Made by a program: the position numbers and the translations under genes. DNA of 38,729 bases from CAZVFX01 sp964626565 (GTDB lineage: Bacteria; Myxococcota_A; UBA9042; CAIXZC01). Positions 14,516 to 23,337 of this stretch are shown here, one piece after another. The notes beneath the pieces were generated by a model that was not told the origin of the DNA, did not search any database, and was given only the letters and a program-made list of their open reading frames with translations. The stretch is from positions 1-38,729 of the forward strand of contig CAZVFX010000068.1 of assembly GCA_964626565.1 (NCBI GenBank), in the 5' to 3' direction. Positions within the stretch are counted from its first letter, which is position 1. Each line of letters opens with the position of its first letter.

Positions 14516-16837
14516 ATGCACGATTTTGGGCAATGGGACAAGATACGAGACCTTGTGGACCACACCATTGACATGATGGTGAACTTCCGCCAGAGCGGGC
14601 ATCCGGGCGGATCCCGCTCCAAATCTCCGCTGCTGGTCGCAGCGACTTTGTCGGGCGCCATGCGTTTCGACCTGCGCCGGCCGGGTGCGCGTTTCGCTGA
14701 CCGGCTGATCCTCGTGGGCGGCCATGCGGTCCCTGTGGTCTACGCACTGCTCGCCGTGTACAACGAGGCGCTGCGAATCAGGTTTCGAGCCACTGGCGAC
14801 CGCCGCTTCCGCATCAACCAGCCGGACCACCGGGTGCTCTATTGGGAGGATCTGTTGGACTTTCGGCGCCGGGGCGGGCTGTCCGGACATGCGGAGATGG
14901 AAGGCAAAACCCTGTTCCTCGGGTTCAACACGGGGCCGTCGGGCCACGGCGCGCCCGCGGCGCTGGGAGAGGCTCTGGCCCTGAAAATGGCGGGAGCCGA
15001 AGGCGTGAGAGTTTTTGCCCTGGACGGCGAAGGGGGACTCACCCCGGGAGTAAACTTCGAGGTGCGCAACGCCGCTTGGGGTTACGGCTTGGACAACCTG
15101 TACTACCTGGTGGATTGGAACGACTTCGGCATCGACTCACACCGGGTTAGCGACGTGGTCCCCGGCGCGCCGGCTGACTGGTTCCAGTCGGCCGGGTTCG
15201 AAGTGCACGGAGCCGAAGATGGGGAAGACTGGGAACAGCTCACTTCGGCCTTGCAGGAAATGACCGGTGCCGATTCGACGGGGCCGGCCATGATGTGGGC
15301 CAAAACCCGCAAGGGAAGGGGCTACGGCAAGTACGACTACGCCTCCCATGGGTCGCCCCACTCCCCAATGAACTGTGAGGCCTACTGGGAAACCAAGCGG
15401 CCGTTCACCGAGAAGTACGGCATAGAGTTTGACGGTTTTGGCCAGGCCGCTCCTGAAGACGCAGCCGGCCGTCGCGACCAGGTCCGGGAGAACCTCTCCC
15501 GGCTCATGAGCCTGCTGGCGAGGGACGAGGAGTTGTGCAACTACCTGGCGGAACGCCTGGTTGATATTGGAGACCAGGTACCCCGGACCATACCATCGCT
15601 CAAGGTGGGCACCGGGAAGGGCAATCCCTGGCAAGATAAGCGTTTCTTCTCTCCCGAGTCCTACCCCGCCGACGTGTGGGCAAAGCCGGGCGACCGGGTT
15701 GCCAACCGGCACGGGTTGGCTCGGTGGGGCAGCTACGTCAACGCGCTCGCTCTGAGCGAGTACGGGCGGCCTCTGTTCATCGGATTTTCGGCCGACCTGG
15801 CCGATTCGACCGGCGTTGCAGGCTTTGCCGGAGACTTCTCACCGGAGTTGCCCGGGGCAGGAAAGTACAGCCGCGGGGACAACCCGGAGGGCACCCTCAT
15901 GCCTTCGGTGATCACGGAGTTTGCCAATGCGGGAGCATGCGTGGGAATGGCTGCCGTAAACCTGGCCAAAGACCCGTTTGCAGAATGGGACGGTCTGTGC
16001 GGGGCGTGCTCCACATACGGCTCTTTTTCATATCTGAAATACGGCATGATGCGGCTGTTCAGCCAGCTCACCCAGGATTGCGAGCTGAAGCTGGGAAAGA
16101 CTTTGTGGATTGCCGGGCACTCAGGCCCTGAGACCGCGGACGATTCGCGCACGCATTTCGGCATCTTCTCCCCGGGGTGCACGCAACTGTTTCCCCGTGG
16201 TCAGGTGATCAACTGCTATCCGTGGGAGTACAACGAGGTGCCGGTAATGCTGGCCGCGGCGTTACGCAGGGACGCACCCATAGTGGCGCTGCACCTCACG
16301 CGTCCGCCTATTGAGGTCCCCGACCGGGAAGCGCTGGGAATTCCGTCTCATTTTGAGGCGGGGCGGGGCGCGTACGTGCTACGCCCGTTCAGACCCGGCC
16401 GGCCCAAGGGCGGCACCGTACTGGTGCAGGGGACACTCACCACGATGAACGTGCTCAGCCTCTTGCCGGTGCTGGACCGGGAGGGCCCCAACGTCAAGCT
16501 GGTGGCTGCCGTGAGTCCGGAGCTGTTTGCTTTGCAAGAGGAGTCATACCGCAACTCTGTTCTGCCTCACCACGAGTTCATGGACTCCACTTTTGTGTCG
16601 AATCAGGCGAGGGTGACTATGCAGGCGTGGTGCGCCAGCGTGGTGTCCGCCGAATACTCCATGACCCCGGATTACGATGACCGCTGGCGCACCGGCGGCA
16701 CAATTGACGAGGTTGCGGAGGAAGCGGGGATTACGGCTGCACAGATTTTGGAAGGGCTGCGCCGCTTCGCCGATCACCGACGGCGGCGCCTGGCCCGCGT
16801 GGGCGCGGCCGGGGCCGGCCATGAGGAGAGTGAATGA
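14516..16837 (+). CDS. Transketolase-like thiamine-diphosphate enzyme
   Basis: A 773-residue thiamine-diphosphate enzyme, about 100 residues longer than common transketolases. Residues about 1-330 match the cofactor-binding half: SGHPGGSRSKSPLL (27-40), GPSGHGAPAALGEAL and the Mg-ThDP motif ALDGEGGLTPGVNFEVRN ending in DWNDFGIDS. Residues about 390-620 match the pyrimidine half: FIGFSADLADSTG, the glutamate of SVITEFANAGACVGMAAVN and SGPETADDSRTHFGIFSP. A C-terminal domain follows. It would transfer two-carbon units between sugar phosphates. The Mg motif begins LDGEG rather than GDGCL, so substrate and exact subfamily are open. The start follows AAGGAGG. Its stop overlaps the kinase start as ATGA, an odd pairing with a signalling gene. 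Confidence 0.78.
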   Translation: MHDFGQWDKIRDLVDHTIDMMVNFRQSGHPGGSRSKSPLLVAATLSGAMRFDLRRPGARFADRLILVGGHAVPVVYALLAVYNEALRIRFRATGDRRFRINQPDHRVLYWEDLLDFRRRGGLSGHAEMEGKTLFLGFNTGPSGHGAPAALGEALALKMAGAEGVRVFALDGEGGLTPGVNFEVRNAAWGYGLDNLYYLVDWNDFGIDSHRVSDVVPGAPADWFQSAGFEVHGAEDGEDWEQLTSALQEMTGADSTGPAMMWAKTRKGRGYGKYDYASHGSPHSPMNCEAYWETKRPFTEKYGIEFDGFGQAAPEDAAGRRDQVRENLSRLMSLLARDEELCNYLAERLVDIGDQVPRTIPSLKVGTGKGNPWQDKRFFSPESYPADVWAKPGDRVANRHGLARWGSYVNALALSEYGRPLFIGFSADLADSTGVAGFAGDFSPELPGAGKYSRGDNPEGTLMPSVITEFANAGACVGMAAVNLAKDPFAEWDGLCGACSTYGSFSYLKYGMMRLFSQLTQDCELKLGKTLWIAGHSGPETADDSRTHFGIFSPGCTQLFPRGQVINCYPWEYNEVPVMLAAALRRDAPIVALHLTRPPIEVPDREALGIPSHFEAGRGAYVLRPFRPGRPKGGTVLVQGTLTTMNVLSLLPVLDREGPNVKLVAAVSPELFALQEESYRNSVLPHHEFMDSTFVSNQARVTMQAWCASVVSAEYSMTPDYDDRWRTGGTIDEVAEEAGITAAQILEGLRRFADHRRRRLARVGAAGAGHEESE

Positions 16838-18525
16838 GTCCACATCGAGACAAGCTGCTGCAGGAATTGCAGGCCCGGCTGCATAGCCAGAAGATGATCG
16901 CTCGCATCTCCGAGTTGTTCCTCACAGAAATGAGCTACGAAAAGGCCTTTGACAATGTTTGCCGTATTCTCGGGGAGACCACGGGCGTAAGCAGGGTGTA
17001 CATCTTCGAGAACTTCGACAACAACACCCGCACCTGCAACACGGTGGAGTGGTGCGGAAGCGGGATTGAACCGGTCAAGGACCAACTGCAGGACGTTGCA
17101 TACGAATCGGTGCGTTACTGGCAGATCACTTTGGAGAAAGGCGAGCTTATCCGCGCCGACGATATCAACCAGCTTCCGGAAGACGTTATCGAGATTCTCG
17201 ATTGGCAGGGGGTGAAGTCGATCCTTGTGGTGCCTCTGATGGTCATGGGCAAATGGCAGGGCTTCCTGGGCTTCGACGAGTGCGACGAGTTGCGTGAGTG
17301 GAGCGATGAGGATGTTTCCACGTTGGAAACGGCCGCCCGGCTCATCAGCTCTGCGATGGAGCGTAGAGGGCTGAAGATGGAGTTGGCCCATGCCAGCCGG
17401 CTTTCTGCGGTTGGCGCTCTGTCTGCGGGCATCGCCCATGAATACAACAATCTCCACGCCGGGATCATGGGGCTCATAGAGCTGTCCTTGGAAGATCCGG
17501 AACTGACGCCTTCGGCGCGCCGCGACCAGGAGAAGATCCTGGCACTGGTGAACCGGGGGGTGGAGTTGACCAGGAAGCTCCTGGATCTCACGGGCAAAAA
17601 GCGGCGGCCTGCCAGGCCGGTGGACATGCACGCGGTGATCGGCGACGTCCTGACCATCCTGGAGGGCAAGCTGAAGACGGAGCGGGTGCAGGTTACGCTG
17701 TCGTTGGATGCGCAGAAGTGCTGGGTTCAGGGCGACCGGTCCGAACTATCCCAGGTGCTGCTCAACATCCTGTTGAATTCGACGGAAGCGATGGGTGCGA
17801 CCCTTGAGCCGCGGATCAACATCAGCATGTGGAACAGCCCCGGCGGCAAGCTGGCGCTGTCGGTGGAAGACACCGGCCCCGGGATCCCCGAACGGGTTCT
17901 GCCTCAGATCCTGGAGCCGTTCTTCACCACCAAGGGGAAGCTGGGCGGAGGGGAGGACGAGAGCACCGGCCTCGGCCTGACCATTTCCAGCCGTGCGATC
18001 TCCCGCCACGGCGGCCGGATGGCTGCCAAGAACGCGGCTGCGGGCGGCGCCATTCTGGAGATTGAACTGCCGGCCATGCCCGCCCCGCCCCCGTTGGACA
18101 CCCGAGAGCCCAGCGAGCCGATCCGTCCGCCCCCGCCCCTGTCGGGCCGCATCGGCGTGGTAGACGACGAGGAACAGATCCTCGAGGTATTGCAGCGGTT
18201 TCTCGTCGACACCGGCCATCACGCCGAGACCTTTCAGACGACCACGGCTGCCCTGGCCGCGCTCAAAGAGCGCCGCTTCGATCTCTTCCTGGTGGATCTC
18301 GTCATGCCACCGCCGGACGGCGCTGACTTCATCAGGGAAGTGGCTGCAATGCCGGAGGCGAAGCGACCGTGGGTTCTCGTCATGACCGGGCGGTCGGAGG
18401 GCGAAGTTCTGGAGTTGCTCGACGGGGCCCAAATCGCAGGCATCCTTGAAAAACCGTTTCCAAATCTGCGGATGGTTGACGCGCTTCTTCAAACCCTGTT
18501 GAAAGAGATCAGGCGGGAACTGTGA
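16834..18525 (+). CDS. GAF-domain hybrid histidine kinase with C-terminal receiver
   Basis: A 563-residue cytoplasmic sensor kinase. Residues about 25-180 are a GAF domain (YEKAFDNVCRILGETTGVSR, with a VKSILVVPLMVMGKWQGFLGF-type core). The phosphoacceptor is His202 in GIAHEYNNL. The ATPase domain has the N-box NILLNSTEAM (Asn315), DTGPGIP (346-352) and GLGLTIS (379-385). A Pro-rich linker leads to a receiver domain (435-563) with acidic pair DDEEQ at 444-448, phosphoacceptor Asp488 in LVDLVMP, the MTGRS threonine and the EKPF lysine. No membrane segment is present, so the signal is probably internal, perhaps a small molecule bound by GAF. It is coupled to the transketolase-like gene by a 4-base overlap. 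Confidence 0.88.
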   Translation: MSPHRDKLLQELQARLHSQKMIARISELFLTEMSYEKAFDNVCRILGETTGVSRVYIFENFDNNTRTCNTVEWCGSGIEPVKDQLQDVAYESVRYWQITLEKGELIRADDINQLPEDVIEILDWQGVKSILVVPLMVMGKWQGFLGFDECDELREWSDEDVSTLETAARLISSAMERRGLKMELAHASRLSAVGALSAGIAHEYNNLHAGIMGLIELSLEDPELTPSARRDQEKILALVNRGVELTRKLLDLTGKKRRPARPVDMHAVIGDVLTILEGKLKTERVQVTLSLDAQKCWVQGDRSELSQVLLNILLNSTEAMGATLEPRINISMWNSPGGKLALSVEDTGPGIPERVLPQILEPFFTTKGKLGGGEDESTGLGLTISSRAISRHGGRMAAKNAAAGGAILEIELPAMPAPPPLDTREPSEPIRPPPPLSGRIGVVDDEEQILEVLQRFLVDTGHHAETFQTTTAALAALKERRFDLFLVDLVMPPPDGADFIREVAAMPEAKRPWVLVMTGRSEGEVLELLDGAQIAGILEKPFPNLRMVDALLQTLLKEIRREL

Positions 18526-18532
18526 ATCCCGG

Positions 18533-20632
18533 CTAGTCCCAGCTACCCCACTTGCCCTGGTCCAGGGCCCATCGATAGCGATTGTAGGGAATGGTGAACA
18601 TGTACTCCACCAGATGCGTAAAAGTGAGTAGGAAAAGCGACCTGGTGTGCCCACGCAGTTGCCCCCGGAAAGAAGGGTCATGGCGGGCTCTGAACTCCAT
18701 GAATTTCATGAGCAACACCGCATCCAGCGGGTAGCCGTCTGCGACGAGGGACAGGGAAAAGAGCAAGCCGGTCTTGGCGTTGGACTCTTCCGCCAGGGCA
18801 TAGTACTGCCGCAGATACTCCCGCGTCTCGCTGTAGAACCCCACGTCGAAGTACAGGATAGCCAGTTTGCGGAACGCGTCTCTGCGCTCGGCTCCGACGC
18901 TGTCTGCAGCCAGTCTTTCCATCTCGGTGACTTGGGCCTGGAGGTCTTCTTCGGCCAGCCTCTTCTTGCCCCAGAATCTCCGAATTCGCCGTTCGAATTC
19001 GAACACCTCCTCGGTTCTGATGTTGAGGTCCAGGTCGAGGCCGAGACGGGCATAGGCCACCTTGACGCGCTCAAAATTCTCTTTGTTCTTCCTTTGGTTG
19101 CGAAGGTGCACCTGACCGTAGCGGTCGCCATAGATAAGCACCCAGTCCCAACGACTGTAATCGCTGATGGGGAACGCTTCCGGGAGAACCGTTATTTCGA
19201 AGGGATTCCGTTTGTGGGCCGCATTGATTACGTCCCTCCTCAGTCCCAACAGTTGCAGCGCCACAAGGACGTAGGTCTCCGCGTCTGAGAAATTACCGCG
19301 GCCGTCGGTAAAAACCGTGCATTTCGGCCACGTTTTGTACAAGAGATAACCACCCCACGGTGCGTGATTGAGCACCCTCCCTTCCACTCCGGCATCGGCT
19401 AGAAACTGTGCCGCTCCTACGGGAAATTCCCCCTCTTCCAGGTCATCGGAGAGGTTCCCCAGAACGGCTTCGGGTCCCAGGTTACGAAGTTGCACATGAT
19501 AGTGCAGATCGAAGCCGATAATGGACGCAGCCACAACCAGCGCGATGGCAGGTGCGACCCAGGCCCACGCTTCTTCCGGCGGGCCCCGGCGCCAGTGCCG
19601 CAGCAGGAGCAGCAGTGGAACGGCCCCCAGCCAGATGAACCTTACGTGCTCCAGGCTCAGGAACACCATGGGCATGGCCACGGCCACGTAGAGAAACGGG
19701 AAGTTGCGGAAGCTCCACTGATTCCGGGCTGCTCGAACCGAAGCAAAACCCATGAGGGCCACAAAGCCGGCAAGGGGGAGGAGTCCGGCGGCAAATTCGT
19801 GCCTTTCCACCGCCTCCTCGAAGAGAAACTCGTAAGTGCTGATCCACTCCGGGATGAACTGCTTGCTGGGGCCGAGCATGGTGAATGCATGAATCGTCCC
19901 CGGTACGAACCCGGGCATGCACGCCATCACCACCACTGTGAGAGCAACCGTGGCCAAGTCCATTTTGACGTGGCACCACAGGCCGCGCCAACTGATCCCT
20001 CCGTCGGGAGGAGAAGTCAGGTACTCCAGTCCACGGCCCACCAGGCGAGCTCCCAGCACAATGGGGGCCAGCAGCGCGCCGCCGCCGTGGACGTTGGCCC
20101 ACAGGCCGGCAAGGACAACCACCGCGATGACGTGCCGCCGAGTCAACCTGGGAGCGATGGCCATAGGAAAGAGCAGCAGGAAGAAGAGCAGGTTGAACGC
20201 ATCGGGCCTGACCCTCATACGGTCGGCGAACATCAGCGCCACCACGGCTAACGCCAGCAGGCCGTGCGAGAACGACCGCTCTTTCCAGAACCAACCCAGC
20301 AAGAACAGCAAAGCTGCCACGGTAACGATGGCATGAACGAGGCGCACGGCCGTGAGGCCAAAGGCGGCGTCCAGGCCGTAAAACATCACCTCGTACAACC
20401 ACTGGAAGGTGTGCCACTCCCGCTCCGGGTCCACGGCGGAGAAGATGTCGGTGGTGGGAAGCCCCAGATTGGTGACGATCCAGTTGCCCGCCTGGATGTG
20501 CCAGAAGATGTCCACGTCCCAGATTGGGTGGAAGGCAAGCACGAAGTAGATGAGGGCGACCAGAAGGGCCAGAAGCGCCTTGGTGCCGATGGCCAGCGTT
20601 GTTTTGATTTGTGAGGATGACGATGCTCTCAA
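18533..20632 (-). CDS. Polytopic membrane protein, GT-C glycosyltransferase-like
   Basis: A 699-residue inner-membrane protein. About ten to twelve hydrophobic segments occupy residues 15-390. Between the first two lies DVDIFWHIQAGNWI with Asp39 and Asp41, placed like the catalytic aspartates in the first periplasmic loop of GT-C mannosyl- or oligosaccharyl-transferases that use lipid-linked sugars. Further loops carry DRMRVRPDAF and WANVHGGG, seen in related uncharacterised membrane proteins. Residues about 400-480 (RVLNHAPWGGYLLYKTWP, FTDGRGNFSD) look like a periplasmic domain, and 540-699 are helical and TPR-like. It is monocistronic and convergent with the kinase (7-base gap). Fold assignment is tentative and the substrate unknown. 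Confidence 0.68.
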   Translation of the reverse strand: MRASSSSQIKTTLAIGTKALLALLVALIYFVLAFHPIWDVDIFWHIQAGNWIVTNLGLPTTDIFSAVDPEREWHTFQWLYEVMFYGLDAAFGLTAVRLVHAIVTVAALLFLLGWFWKERSFSHGLLALAVVALMFADRMRVRPDAFNLLFFLLLFPMAIAPRLTRRHVIAVVVLAGLWANVHGGGALLAPIVLGARLVGRGLEYLTSPPDGGISWRGLWCHVKMDLATVALTVVVMACMPGFVPGTIHAFTMLGPSKQFIPEWISTYEFLFEEAVERHEFAAGLLPLAGFVALMGFASVRAARNQWSFRNFPFLYVAVAMPMVFLSLEHVRFIWLGAVPLLLLLRHWRRGPPEEAWAWVAPAIALVVAASIIGFDLHYHVQLRNLGPEAVLGNLSDDLEEGEFPVGAAQFLADAGVEGRVLNHAPWGGYLLYKTWPKCTVFTDGRGNFSDAETYVLVALQLLGLRRDVINAAHKRNPFEITVLPEAFPISDYSRWDWVLIYGDRYGQVHLRNQRKNKENFERVKVAYARLGLDLDLNIRTEEVFEFERRIRRFWGKKRLAEEDLQAQVTEMERLAADSVGAERRDAFRKLAILYFDVGFYSETREYLRQYYALAEESNAKTGLLFSLSLVADGYPLDAVLLMKFMEFRARHDPSFRGQLRGHTRSLFLLTFTHLVEYMFTIPYNRYRWALDQGKWGSWD

Positions 20633-20783
20633 ATGGCTTCCCGGACCGGCCCTATCCTGGTCAATTTGGTCTTGATTTTCAGACTTAGGTCATGTTAATC
20701 CACAATTCGCCCTTCTGCAAGGGAAGGTTTTGCGTGTACAACTGTCAGCGCAGCATGGATATACATTTGAGCCCTATCAGACT

Positions 20784-20812
20784 TTGACTTTAAGTAAGCC
20801 ATGCAGTATCCT
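20784..20812 (+). promoter_or_regulatory. Candidate promoter of the universal stress protein gene
   Basis: TTGACT at 20784-20789 and TATCCT at 20807-20812 are 17 bases apart (five and four of six consensus matches). The gene's ATG is at 20848. A CTGCTG/CAGCAG arm pair (from 20811) could form a hairpin in the leader close to the ribosome binding site. Confidence 0.5.
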
Positions 20813-20847
20813 GCTGCCGTTCTTGAGTCCAGCAGCGGAGGAGAATA

Positions 20848-21354
20848 ATGAGAGTTGAACTCGGGTATGAGAGGATTCTGGTTCCCATCGATTTTTCCGA
20901 CACGTCGAGGAAAGCGTTCTATACCGCGTTGAAATTCGCCAAGGTTTTCGACGCGGACACCTACGTGCTCCATGTGGTCGAGCCCATGGACAAGTTCGAC
21001 TCGTCCTCCAAGGTGGAGGCTCAGACCGCGGAAATCGCCCGGGCCGAGGAAGGGGTGAAAAGGCGGGTCAACGAACTGTTCCAGCGCGCCGGTCTTGCCG
21101 AAGTCGACCGCCGCCGGGTGTTCATCGACATCAGGGGCGGCAAGCCGTGGAAGGAGATCCTGGCTTACGGCATGGAGAGGGACGTAAACCTGGTGGTCAT
21201 GGGCAGCCACGGGCAGGCCAGCTTCAAGGAGTTGCTCATGGGCAGCACCACGGAGAGGGTCGTTCGCCGGGCCCCCTGGCACGTACTGTGCGTCAAGCCC
21301 GACGAATACGAGTACGACCCCATCGGTATCCCGGAAAAATACAAGAACGTCTAG
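20848..21354 (+). CDS. Universal stress protein (UspA family)
   Basis: A 168-residue single-domain USP. It starts RILVPIDFSDTSRKAFYTAL, with the early Asp that contacts the adenine ring. The ATP-binding motif G-x2-G-x9-G-S/T is seen in GSHGQASFKELLMGSTTERV, followed by VVRRAPWHVLCVK. This places it in the nucleotide-binding class. A tail of about 15 residues (DEYEYDPIGIPEKYKNV) extends past the usual end. Such proteins dimerise and adjust survival under energy or oxidative stress. The start follows GGAGGA. A 159-base gap separates it from mtnP. Confidence 0.9.
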   Translation: MRVELGYERILVPIDFSDTSRKAFYTALKFAKVFDADTYVLHVVEPMDKFDSSSKVEAQTAEIARAEEGVKRRVNELFQRAGLAEVDRRRVFIDIRGGKPWKEILAYGMERDVNLVVMGSHGQASFKELLMGSTTERVVRRAPWHVLCVKPDEYEYDPIGIPEKYKNV

Positions 21355-21438
21355 AGGCCCATCCTCGGAAGGCACCGCCCGCCCATCGATGCGCTGCCGT
21401 TGCCCGGAGGAACCGACTACTAGATATAATGGGCCTCT
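21353..21438. repeat. 10-bp inverted repeat spanning the uspA-mtnP gap
   Basis: AGAGGCCCAT at 21353-21362 and ATGGGCCTCT at 21429-21438 are perfect reverse complements, 66 bases apart. The left arm overlaps the stop of the stress-protein gene; the right arm overlaps the end of a perfect TATAAT. They could close a long structured 3' end or be operator half-sites. Confidence 0.4.
21400..21430 (+). promoter_or_regulatory. Candidate promoter of mtnP-pfkB-psd
   Basis: A perfect -10 hexamer TATAAT at 21425-21430 is preceded by TTGCCC at 21400-21405 with a rather long 19-base spacer. Transcription would start near 21437, about 75 bases before the mtnP ATG. The right arm of the 10-bp inverted repeat begins inside the -10. 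Confidence 0.4.
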
Positions 21439-21513
21439 TGACCCGCCGAAGCCTCGTGCGAAAGAAGGTGGTGCCGCTGTGGCAGGGAGAACTTTACGGA
21501 AAATGAGGCATAA

Positions 21514-22395
21514 ATGAACAGTGATACAACAGTGCTCGGCGTGATCGGGGGAAGCGGCCTTTATGGTATCCCCGAGTTCGAAGTTATCGAAGAGATCGAG
21601 TTAGACACTCCATTCGGGCGGCCTTCGAGCCCGGTGGTCCGTGGCCGGATCAAGGGGCGGGAGTTGTTCTTCCTCGCCCGACACGGGAAAGGGCACGTGC
21701 TTACTCCCACGGAAGTGCCCTATCGGGCCAACGTCTACGCCCTCAAGTCGGTGGGCGTAACCCGGCTGCTTTCCGTCTCCGCGGTGGGCAGCCTCAGGGA
21801 AGAGATAGAGCCGGGCCATCTGGTACTGCCGGATCAGATCATCGACCGCACCAGGGGAGTCAGGCCGGCGACTTTTTTCGGCAACGGCATCGTGGTTCAC
21901 GTAGCGTTGGCGGATCCGTTCTGCTCTGACTTCAGAAGCATGGTGAGAGAAGCAACCAAGAATTGCGGCGCTACGGTGCATTACGATGGCACATTGGTGT
22001 GTATGGAAGGGCCCCAGTTTTCCACCCGGGCCGAATCGTTCATGTACCGGGACTTAGGCGCCAACCTCGTGGGGATGACCGCGCTGCCGGAAGCCAAGCT
22101 TGCGAGGGAAGCGTCCATGTGCTACGCCACTCTGGCGTTGGCCACAGACTACGATTGCTGGCACGATGGGCACGATTCGGTGACGGTTGAAGCGGTGATG
22201 CAGGTGATGGAGGGCAACGCGGAGCGGGCGAGAAAGACGGTGGTGAAGCTGGCGGATCTGCTGGATGCGCCGGCTCAGTGTTCGTGTGCGTCGTCGCTAC
22301 AATACGCGGTGGTAACGCAACCTGATGCCATCACCAAAGAGGCTGCGGAGCCGGTGAGCCTGTTGCTGGAAGGTCAGATAGAACTCGATTTCTAG
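21514..22395 (+). CDS. mtnP: S-methyl-5'-thioadenosine phosphorylase
   Basis: A 293-residue purine-nucleoside phosphorylase family II enzyme. It cleaves methylthioadenosine, a by-product of polyamine and SAM metabolism, to adenine and methylthioribose-1-phosphate. The phosphate site is GVIGGSGLYGI near the start, followed by ARHGKGHVLTPTEVPYRANV. The base and ribose site includes CMEGPQFSTRAES and VGMTALPEAKLAREA. The aspartates in LATDYDCWH (an Asn replaces the purine-contacting Asp in 6-oxopurine enzymes) favour 6-aminopurine nucleosides. A tail of about 30 residues extends past the usual end. The gene is first in a probable operon with a PfkB kinase (15-base gap) and psd. Confidence 0.88.
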   Translation: MNSDTTVLGVIGGSGLYGIPEFEVIEEIELDTPFGRPSSPVVRGRIKGRELFFLARHGKGHVLTPTEVPYRANVYALKSVGVTRLLSVSAVGSLREEIEPGHLVLPDQIIDRTRGVRPATFFGNGIVVHVALADPFCSDFRSMVREATKNCGATVHYDGTLVCMEGPQFSTRAESFMYRDLGANLVGMTALPEAKLAREASMCYATLALATDYDCWHDGHDSVTVEAVMQVMEGNAERARKTVVKLADLLDAPAQCSCASSLQYAVVTQPDAITKEAAEPVSLLLEGQIELDF

Positions 22396-22410
22396 TCCCT
22401 GGAGGTAGGT

Positions 22411-23337
22411 ATGGGTACGCCGAAATTGGTGGTTGTGGGCTCGGTGGCGTATGACAGCATTGAAACCGACGCGGTTTCCGAGAAGGACGTGTTGGGAGGG
22501 TCCGCGACCCACTTCTCTCTGGCCGCGGCAGCGCAGGGGGTGCAGACCGGAGTGGTGGCCGTGGTGGGCAGGGACTTCAAGTCCGAGCACATCGAGTTGC
22601 TGCGCAATAACCGAGTAGATACCAGCGGCCTCGATGTTCGGGAGGGTAAGACTTTCCGGTGGGGTGGAAAATACGACTCGGAGTTGAAGGACCGGGAGAC
22701 TCTTTATACCGATCTTAACGTGTTCGAGACTTTTCATCCGCGGCTGCCTGAAGCCTATCGGGCCTGCTCCTATCTCTTCCTGGCCAACATCGACCCCGAC
22801 CTCCAGCACGACGTGCTCAGCCAGTGCACCGGTCCGAAATGGGTTGGACTTGACACCATGAACCTGTGGATAGACATCAAGCGGGAGAGCCTGGAAAGGT
22901 TGCTGCCGAAGATCGATGCGCTGTACATAAACGACACCGAGGCTCACCAGCTCACCGGCGAACGGAACATCCTCAAGGCGGCACGCTGGGTGCAGGAACG
23001 AGGTACCCCCTCAGTGGTGATCAAGAAGGGAGAACACGGCGCGGTGGTGGTGACCGAAGGAGGTTTCTTCAGCGCCCCAGCCTACCTGCTGGAAGAGGTA
23101 GTTGACCCCACGGGAGCGGGAGATTCTTTTGCGGGCGGCATGGCAGCCGCGCTGGCTCGCACCGGCGACCTCTCAGACGAAGGCCTTCGTTGCGCCATGG
23201 CTCTCGGCACGGTCACGGCCAGCTTCTGTGTGGAAGAGATGGGGCCTGCAAAGCTCGCCGGCCTGGCGCCGGGTGCGCTTGCGCAAAGGCTTGCAAGCTA
23301 CCGGCGCATGGTGCACGTTCCGGAGATGGAGCTCTAG
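22411..23337 (+). CDS. PfkB-family sugar or nucleoside kinase
   Basis: A 308-residue ribokinase-fold kinase. The N-terminal glycine motif is LGGSATHFSLAAAAQG (28-43). The second PfkB signature is DPTGAGDSFAGG (232-243), with Asp238 as the catalytic base and the anion hole formed by GAGD. NDTEAHQLTGE (174-184) is the usual phosphate-side motif. It starts after GGAGG, 15 bases from mtnP, and its stop abuts the psd start (TAGATG). The pairing with mtnP suggests a nucleoside or a ribose-like salvage product as substrate, but the family is too broad to decide. The missing lid-strand details cannot be judged by eye. Confidence 0.82.
   Translation: MGTPKLVVVGSVAYDSIETDAVSEKDVLGGSATHFSLAAAAQGVQTGVVAVVGRDFKSEHIELLRNNRVDTSGLDVREGKTFRWGGKYDSELKDRETLYTDLNVFETFHPRLPEAYRACSYLFLANIDPDLQHDVLSQCTGPKWVGLDTMNLWIDIKRESLERLLPKIDALYINDTEAHQLTGERNILKAARWVQERGTPSVVIKKGEHGAVVVTEGGFFSAPAYLLEEVVDPTGAGDSFAGGMAAALARTGDLSDEGLRCAMALGTVTASFCVEEMGPAKLAGLAPGALAQRLASYRRMVHVPEMEL

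Noticed and set aside
21429..21506. Small 25-codon basic open frame before mtnP
   Set aside because: Its ATG overlaps the predicted -10 hexamer and the nearest GGAGG is 18 bases away, too far for initiation.
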